A DNA stretch of 12,682 bases. It comes from Thermofilum sp. GTDB lineage: Archaea > Thermoproteota > Thermoprotei > Thermofilales > Thermofilaceae. Where the stretch lies: contig JAJHRM010000051.1 of NCBI GenBank assembly GCA_020832965.1, positions 1 to 12,682 of the forward strand, in the 5' to 3' direction. A program made the position numbers and the translations under genes. Below are positions 7,755 through 12,682 of this stretch, piece after piece; the stretch's first letter is position 1; every line of letters starts with the position of its first letter. A model generated the notes under the pieces. It searched no databases. It saw nothing but the letters and a program-made list of their open reading frames with translations, and had not been told where the DNA came from.

Positions 7755-9384
7755 TCTGACAGGTACTCATAATTTTAAATAATTTTTCTATAATATTTTT
7801 ATAATCAAAGTAGCTAGCTATCTGGGGACCTCTTTCTGAAAGTTTTTTGCGAAGCTCTTCTGAAGTTAGCACTTCCGCTAGAGCAGCTGCTACGCTCTCA
7901 GGCGTAGGTTCACAATATACTATATCCTCACGGTCCTTTAAATTAAGAAGCCTAAATACTTCATGTCCAGTAACTACTACCGGAACACCTAGGGCCCACG
8001 ACTCAATAACCTTTATCGGTACAACGGATTCGGTGGTGTCAGATCTTCTTCTGGGCAGAACAAGTAAAGTGCAGCCCGATAGCTTCTTTAGAGCTTCTTC
8101 ATGCGATAGGTAACCTGTGATTTCACAGCGTACCCTGTATGCTCTACATAGGTACTCGATCAATACTCTTTGAGGACCGTTACCGATTATTTCTAGTTTA
8201 ATTTTATCTTGTAACTCAGGCAATTCTTTCATTAAAATTGCAATAGATCTTACCAAAATATCCACACCTTGCCACCATTCAAGATAACCTATGAAACAAA
8301 TTCTAAGCTTAAGTTTATCAGCATCAACATTTCTTTTTAATAATTTAATTCGAGCTGAATTTATGCCTGGTGGAAGATAAACTATACAACCTTTAGGTTT
8401 TAGACGTCTTCTTCGTAAAAATACCACATATAGGAGAGGAGTAGGGAAGGCTAAGACACCTGCTTTTGTTGCAACTTTTCTATCAAATGCATCAAAAAGT
8501 TTTCTCTCAATAATGCTTATATGTAGATTCTCATCTTCAATTATAGCTGGTATTTTTACAATGCATCTCTTAGCTACTTCTGGTATTTCTACGAAGCCTA
8601 AGGCTAGATTAGAAGTTCTTATGTATATTAACACCTTAACACCTAACTTAATTTTCATCCAAAGGTAAAATGATATCAGTAAGAATATTATGAGACTGTA
8701 GAACGTTGTCAAGTATGGAAACATGAGTAAAGGGACTACGGTCACTCCTCTTTTAGCTAATTCATTTATCTGTTGCTTAAGGTACCTTCTCTCTCTTATC
8801 GCTTGAAGAAGACTTATAAAGGTGAATACCTTAACATTCACATTAGCAACCTCTGCCAATGTTGTGATGAATTGTCTTTCGTTTACGGCGTCGCCCTTGG
8901 AGCCAAAGAGAGATGGCACAACGGCATAAATGCAATTAACGCCTTCGCGCATTTGATAATTCACTGGGTTTGCATCTGCGACTTTTGTCTCCTTTAGCGC
9001 TACCTGCTTCAGGGGTTTTCCTTGCACGACTTTAGTGCTACTTGCCTGAGACAGACCAGGGGTTTTCGAGGATTTCAAGAACCCTCGCAGCCATCGCGTC
9101 AGTGTCGCCGAGGGGGCCCTGGTTGCGGCTTCACGGCTGCTGTACGCGAACCGTAAGCTGGACGGGTCGCAGGTTATGAAACGTACTAACATCAGCTTAA
9201 CAGACCTCTTCGGAAACTGGAGATTGAACAGCGCATACTTTCCAGGGTATTTTGCAGTAGCTAGTTTTAAGGAAAGGGACTCCGCGAAGTGGTCTAGCCT
9301 TCTCCACACAGCTTCCGGGATAGGCAGATAGAATGTAGAAACTATCACTATTTTGGGCCTTAAACTATTAACTCTTTCACCCAT
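7738..9384 (-). CDS. GT4 glycosyltransferase with an extra 144-residue N-terminal segment
   Basis: Residues about 145-548 form a normal-length GT-B fold glycosyltransferase. The N-lobe opens with CIYAVVPSLFGSKGDAVN (151-168). The C-lobe has CFIGYLEWWQGVDIL (363-377), IIGNGP (399-404) and PIKVIESWALGVPVVVTG (456-473). The usual E-x7-E of GT4 is shifted: E461 is present but its partner position is S453, with E452 beside it, a variant seen in some family branches. Residues 1-144 are extra. They begin with a second Rossmann-like start (KIVIVSTFYLP) and end in a low-complexity linker, and their DNA is GC-rich (62% at 9061-9120) while the rest is about 27%. The ATG at 9384 has AGGTG upstream at good spacing, so the long form is probably translated; M145 (8952) is a possible internal start. 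It lies 13 bases after the preceding stop. It likely adds a sugar to a lipid-linked glycan in the cytosol. Confidence 0.85.
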   Translation of the reverse strand: MGERVNSLRPKIVIVSTFYLPIPEAVWRRLDHFAESLSLKLATAKYPGKYALFNLQFPKRSVKLMLVRFITCDPSSLRFAYSSREAATRAPSATLTRWLRGFLKSSKTPGLSQASSTKVVQGKPLKQVALKETKVADANPVNYQMREGVNCIYAVVPSLFGSKGDAVNERQFITTLAEVANVNVKVFTFISLLQAIRERRYLKQQINELAKRGVTVVPLLMFPYLTTFYSLIIFLLISFYLWMKIKLGVKVLIYIRTSNLALGFVEIPEVAKRCIVKIPAIIEDENLHISIIERKLFDAFDRKVATKAGVLAFPTPLLYVVFLRRRRLKPKGCIVYLPPGINSARIKLLKRNVDADKLKLRICFIGYLEWWQGVDILVRSIAILMKELPELQDKIKLEIIGNGPQRVLIEYLCRAYRVRCEITGYLSHEEALKKLSGCTLLVLPRRRSDTTESVVPIKVIESWALGVPVVVTGHEVFRLLNLKDREDIVYCEPTPESVAAALAEVLTSEELRKKLSERGPQIASYFDYKNIIEKLFKIMSTCQNANKH

Positions 9385-9397
9385 TTTTAAGCACCTA

Positions 9398-10531
9398 TTA
9401 ATTAATTACAGCTTCAAACATTAACTCAAGTTGTCTTATGATAATATTCCAATCATAGTGTTTGACTATATGGTCTCTTATAGCTTTGTTCATCTCATAG
9501 TACTGGGCTGGGTCCTGTGACCACAGTAGGTAGTAATTTTTGATGGCTTCCGCGAATGACTCGACATCCCCAGGCTTGACGAGCCGCCCTGTTACCCCAT
9601 CGATGATGATGTCGGAGATCCCTGGTATGTTTGAGCCCACTGCTGGTAGGCCGCATGACTGGGCTTCTAGCAAGCGCAGAGGAAGGCCCTCTGTTCTCGT
9701 TGGGAGTAAGTAGAGATTTGCCTCCATGTATACTTTCGGCAGGGCTTGTCTATCAACAAAGCCTAAGTAGACTACATTTTTATAGTTCTGTGCGAGAGCT
9801 ATAATCTCTCGCTCATAGGGTCCAGACCCAGTAATTATGAACCTGACATTCTTTAGCTGTAACTTGTCGTTGACAAACTTAATTATATCAACTAGAATAT
9901 CTGCACCCTTGTCTTCTACTAATCTTCCTGTGAAGAGAACATTGAAGTGCTGTGAGTTAGAGGGATTTTTACATAGCTGGAAGGTTTTAGTATCTATACC
10001 ATTGGGAACATAAAATATCTTTTTATCACTTACTATACTTCGAAGCCAAGCATAAGTGCTCTTATTTAGAACATGATATGAATCAAATACGTTAATTGAT
10101 TCTTTCAATATTGGGAAATATAGCTTCTGTAATAGTATATCTGTTCTTAAAAATCCATGGAATCCAGCTATAAGCTTGGTTTTCAGAGCTCTTCTAAACA
10201 GCTTAACCCATATCTCAACTGGGGCGAAGGGAACCACCGCATAGACTATATCGCATGTATTGAGCATGTTTAAAAGGAAGTTATTGTACATAGGGTGTGG
10301 CAGGGGGAATCCGCGGGGTAACTTAACCGAGGGTAGCTCGTAATACTTAGTTCCATTGCCATTGAGAAGGGATAATATCTCCTGGTTTCTTAATCTTTGT
10401 GTCCAGGCATAGTTTAACCCAGCTATGATTACTTCATGGTTTTTTGAAAGTCTTGAAGAAACATTGATAAGCCAGTGCTCAGCTCCTCCGCCTTCCCGAA
10501 GGCTATTTGGTTTAAAGAAGCATATTCTCAT
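9398..10531 (-). CDS. GT4 family glycosyltransferase
   Basis: This 377-residue cytosolic GT-B enzyme is of ordinary length and architecture. The N-lobe starts MRICFFKPNS followed by the glycine-rich acceptor loop EGGGAEHW (13-20). The C-lobe begins about residue 195 with VLFTGRLVEDKGADIL (198-213), containing R203 and K208 that usually hold the donor diphosphate. ITGSGP (233-238) follows, and the E-x7-E motif is E281-E289 in EGLPLRLLEAQSCGLP, followed by GVTGRLV (312-318). It transfers a sugar from an activated donor to a growing, probably lipid-linked, glycan; sugar specificity cannot be read. The start ATG is 3 bases after the upstream stop with no clear ribosome site. It ends with tandem stops TAA TAG. 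GC is moderately low like most of the island. Confidence 0.9.
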   Translation of the reverse strand: MRICFFKPNSLREGGGAEHWLINVSSRLSKNHEVIIAGLNYAWTQRLRNQEILSLLNGNGTKYYELPSVKLPRGFPLPHPMYNNFLLNMLNTCDIVYAVVPFAPVEIWVKLFRRALKTKLIAGFHGFLRTDILLQKLYFPILKESINVFDSYHVLNKSTYAWLRSIVSDKKIFYVPNGIDTKTFQLCKNPSNSQHFNVLFTGRLVEDKGADILVDIIKFVNDKLQLKNVRFIITGSGPYEREIIALAQNYKNVVYLGFVDRQALPKVYMEANLYLLPTRTEGLPLRLLEAQSCGLPAVGSNIPGISDIIIDGVTGRLVKPGDVESFAEAIKNYYLLWSQDPAQYYEMNKAIRDHIVKHYDWNIIIRQLELMFEAVIN

Positions 10532-10534
10532 GTT

Positions 10535-11668
10535 TTAACAGTTAGGTCTTACTTTGAGATTTTTGTAAACTGTATGAAAACTTTCTGCTGTTTTTCTAAG
10601 GTCGTACTTCTTTGCTTCAAATCTGAGAACTCTTTCATCATAAATAGTTATGTTAAAATCCATGATGCTTCTTGCAAGTTGCGCCACATTGTCCTTCTCT
10701 ATTAGCAAACCGTGAACATGGTTTCTGATAATCTCATTTACTGGTGGAAGGTTGTAGGTTATGACGGGTGTTCCTGTAGCTAGAGCCTCTATAACTACTA
10801 TGCCGAAGCCCTCAGGATAGCCTAAATGTATGAGAGCCTCGGATCGGGCCAGGAGCTCCAGCTTTTCCTTCTCGTCGACGTTTCCGAGGAGCTTGACTGT
10901 GTCCTCGAGGTTTTCTTCCCTGATTTTTCGTTCGAGAGCAGGCCTGAGCGGCCCTTCGCCGACTATGTAGATCTTGAGGTCTTTGCGGCGCTTTCTCGCT
11001 AACTTGGCTGCTAGGATTGCGTGTTCGTAGTGCTTTCTCGGCTCGAGGCGGCCTATCATGAGGAAGGTTCCGGGCTCGGGCTTCTTCCTGACGGCTAGGT
11101 GCTTTGAGAGGTCAATGCCGTTGGGTATCACGATTATTCTCCTGCGTGCGAAGATTCTCCGCTTTGCTACCTGCTCTGCTGTGTACTTTGAGGGTACATG
11201 AACAAGTGTGCAAGGGGAGTTGGTTTCAAGGAAATCTTGAAATATAGGAAGGGATATTCTCAAGATGAGGTTACTCATGCTCTGTAAGTCTTCTAGGTGA
11301 TGTACTGTACATACTCGTGGAACTTTGGGGAGGGAGAAGTAGGGAAGAAGATTCGGGAGGTGATTATTAAAGTGAAGAAGGTCTAAGCTCTGCAATTCCG
11401 TTAAAGTCTTTCTAACACCTTTAAGGAATACAGGTATCCTACTAGGTTGTTGATGCGGGAGTTTTCTGAGATTATAGATATTTAGGTTAAAGATATTAAA
11501 GTAATTATCATAGACATCATAAAATGCCGAGTCAACCGCACCTGCTATCAAGCTTACATCATAGTTGTATTGCTTTACAAGCTCTGCAAGGATATTTGCT
11601 ATAATTCTCACTCCTCCAGCAAACGGTGAAAGGTAGTCTGAAACGAATGTTATATGGATCAAAATCAA
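10535..11668 (-). CDS. GT4 family glycosyltransferase with a TTG start
   Basis: The 377-residue product is a GT-B retaining glycosyltransferase. HITFVSDYLSPFAGGVR (5-21) is the N-lobe start with its glycine loop, VIPNGIDLSK (180-189) ends the N-lobe, and the C-lobe has MIGRLEPRKHYE (204-215, R207 and K212 donor-phosphate residues), YIVGEGP (234-240) and E286-E294 in PEGFGIVVIEALATGTPV. The frame upstream is closed by an in-frame TAG with no ATG or GTG in between, so translation must start at TTG (11668), or at the second TTG (11662), which has AGGT about 8 bases upstream. Composition changes inside the gene: 22% GC at 11461-11520 against 53% at 10981-11040. It follows the upstream gene by 4 bases and precedes the next by 3. 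Confidence 0.88.
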   Translation of the reverse strand: MILIHITFVSDYLSPFAGGVRIIANILAELVKQYNYDVSLIAGAVDSAFYDVYDNYFNIFNLNIYNLRKLPHQQPSRIPVFLKGVRKTLTELQSLDLLHFNNHLPNLLPYFSLPKVPRVCTVHHLEDLQSMSNLILRISLPIFQDFLETNSPCTLVHVPSKYTAEQVAKRRIFARRRIIVIPNGIDLSKHLAVRKKPEPGTFLMIGRLEPRKHYEHAILAAKLARKRRKDLKIYIVGEGPLRPALERKIREENLEDTVKLLGNVDEKEKLELLARSEALIHLGYPEGFGIVVIEALATGTPVITYNLPPVNEIIRNHVHGLLIEKDNVAQLARSIMDFNITIYDERVLRFEAKKYDLRKTAESFHTVYKNLKVRPNC

Positions 11669-11672
11669 TAAC

Positions 11673-12682
11673 CTAGAGGATTTCTTCCACTACTTCTAGG
11701 TAGTGCTTTATGAAAGCTTGTAAAGTATAGTTTGTGAGGTCGGGTGTGCATGGTGGCGGGTCATGCGCTATGATTTCTGCCGCCTCGTCGACCGCCTTGA
11801 TTATTGTTCCGCATCCTGTGCTCTGGACTAGCTCTACGGCGGCGTTGTAGCCTGTGTCGAGTACTACGGGGTGGGCTCCGCAGGCTAGGGCTTCCAGGGT
11901 TGCTATGCTGAAGCCCTCGAACTGGGAGAGGTTGAGGTAGTACTTGGCGCGCGAGAGGGTGGAGAGCTTCTCGTCCTCGCTGGCCCCGCGCAGTATCTCG
12001 ACCTTGTGGTGCGTGCCTCTGAGCTGCTGCGCGAGGTGGTGGTAGAGTGGCCCGTCGCCCACGATGGCGACTCTAAGGGGCTTGTCCACGAGCTTTAGGA
12101 GCTGGACGAGCCTGTCCCAGCCTTTGATGGGGACGAACCTGCCTATGGCTACCGCGTCGATGTCTCGCCTAGTGTTGCCCGCGTACTTCGCGTACCTCTC
12201 GAGGGGTAGGCCCAGGGGCACTGGATAGACTGGGGCGCTGGTGTGCTCTCTGACCTTCCTGGCTACGAACTCCGAGGGGGTGATTATCGCCCTGGGCCTT
12301 CTCACGAGCAGCTTCTCCCCTTTCTCTGCGAGGGCGCCCAGGGGGGCTGGGTAGTAGGTCCTCCACATGGGGCCCCAGAACTCGTGGAGGGTGAGCACGA
12401 AGGAGCCTTTCGGCAGGAGGAGGGCCGGCGTGTAGGGAACGCTCACGTCCACGACGTCGCAGTGTAGCTTCTCGACCGCTCTGGCGGCTTTAAGCCCGAA
12501 GACGGCGACGGGTAGGACTCTGCGCCTCCCCTTCTCGTCGTAGTGCTCGGGCGGTGCTCCCACGGGGACCAGGTCTACGGAGGGGTCTGCGCAGCCGCTG
12601 TAGGCGTAGGTGATGTAGGAGACCTTGTGGCCGAGCTCCGCCAGCTCCCTGGCCAGGAGGTGGTACCTGAGCTCCGCGCCCC
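11673..12682 (-). CDS. GT4 family glycosyltransferase, 5' end outside window
   Basis: The frame is open to the right edge, giving 335 visible residues. The first visible ones, GAELRYHLLARELAELGHKV, are the helix after the N-lobe glycine loop of GT4 enzymes, so only about 10-20 N-terminal residues are missing. A GTG at 12563 is internal to this domain and should not be taken as the start. Visible motifs (numbered from the first complete codon) are AIGRFVPIKGWDRLV (about 178-192, K186 for donor phosphate), IVGDGP (206-211), and the E-x7-E pair E255-E263 in FEGFSIATLEALACGAHPV. GC is host-like (68% at 12001-12060) except for the last 20 or so codons (11673-11735), which are AT-rich. It is the first visible gene of the operon and probably acts early in glycan assembly. 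Confidence 0.88.
   Translation of the reverse strand, partial: GAELRYHLLARELAELGHKVSYITYAYSGCADPSVDLVPVGAPPEHYDEKGRRRVLPVAVFGLKAARAVEKLHCDVVDVSVPYTPALLLPKGSFVLTLHEFWGPMWRTYYPAPLGALAEKGEKLLVRRPRAIITPSEFVARKVREHTSAPVYPVPLGLPLERYAKYAGNTRRDIDAVAIGRFVPIKGWDRLVQLLKLVDKPLRVAIVGDGPLYHHLAQQLRGTHHKVEILRGASEDEKLSTLSRAKYYLNLSQFEGFSIATLEALACGAHPVVLDTGYNAAVELVQSTGCGTIIKAVDEAAEIIAHDPPPCTPDLTNYTLQAFIKHYLEVVEEIL

Larger units (their letters stand above)
4318..11735. other. AT-rich, compositionally mosaic glycan cassette
   Basis: Hand counts of single 60-base lines give 25% GC (4381-4440), 22% (6661-6720), 27% (8641-8700) and 22% (11461-11520) inside this stretch. The flanks give 55% (4201-4260), 65% (2641-2700) and 68% (12001-12060). 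GC-rich patches occur inside it: 52% (4801-4860), 58% (6001-6060), 60-62% (9061-9180) and 53% (10981-11040). The left edge is at the methyltransferase/dehydrogenase junction, and the right edge lies inside the 3' end of the first GT4. No integrase, transposase or direct repeat is visible at either edge. The pattern suggests replacement by recombination between conserved flanks. Boundaries are by eye. Confidence 0.6.

Noticed and set aside
9005..9070. Repeat CAGGGGTTTTC occurring twice about 45 bases apart
   Set aside because: It is only 11 bases, lies in coding sequence and has no further copies nearby; not enough for a repeat or att site.
4318..11735. Genomic island inserted by an integrase or transposon
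   Set aside because: No integrase, transposase, tRNA target or terminal repeats are visible; homologous cassette exchange fits better.
11673..12563. GTG at 12563 as start of the rightmost GT4
   Set aside because: The frame continues upstream to the edge and encodes the conserved N-lobe helix (GAELRYHLLARELAELGH), so the GTG is internal and the gene is simply cut by the window.

Overview
The window reads as chromosomal DNA of a thermophilic archaeon, most likely in the Thermoproteota (Crenarchaeota). Supporting this are a leaderless-type promoter directly in front of an ATG, heavy AGG/CTC codon use in the GC-rich parts, a pyrolysin-like secreted subtilase, and archaeal-style tightly packed glycosyltransferase genes. 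No taxonomic marker gene is present, so the assignment is an inference.

Layout. Positions 1-1264 (minus strand) hold the first 421 residues of a secreted S8 protease whose 3' end lies outside the window. A 289-base intergenic region follows, then a small plus-strand gene of the TIGR04076 type (1614-1922, or from 1554). From 1919 to the right edge everything is on the minus strand and packed like one operon of at least 10.7 kb. In transcription order it runs: a GT4 glycosyltransferase cut by the right edge (12682-11673), a second GT4 with a TTG start (11668-10535), a third GT4 (10531-9398), a GT4 with an extra N-terminal 144 residues (9384-7738), a large polytopic GT-C type transferase (7754-5073), a methyltransferase joined in frame to a UDP-ManNAc dehydrogenase (5067-3010), and UDP-GlcNAc 2-epimerase (3013-1919). 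Gaps are 3-13 bases, or overlaps of 4 and 17 bases. The operon promoter is not in the window.

Function. The last two genes convert UDP-GlcNAc to UDP-ManNAc (WecB) and on to UDP-ManNAcA (WecC). The four cytosolic GT4 enzymes would build a glycan on a lipid carrier, and the GT-C protein would add a sugar from a lipid-phosphate donor on the outer face of the membrane. The product is probably a surface or N-linked glycan containing ManNAc uronic acid. No flippase, oligosaccharyltransferase or polymerase is visible.

The most notable feature is base composition. The flanks are GC-rich (55-68% in hand-counted 60-base lines) while 4318 to about 11735 is mostly AT-rich (22-30%) with embedded GC-rich patches. 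The composition breaks fall inside genes. The left break is exactly at the methyltransferase/dehydrogenase junction, where a one-base change in an A5 run would separate the two genes again. This looks like a swapped glycan cassette between conserved flanks, with chimeric genes. I found no CRISPR array, rRNA, tRNA or insertion sequence.
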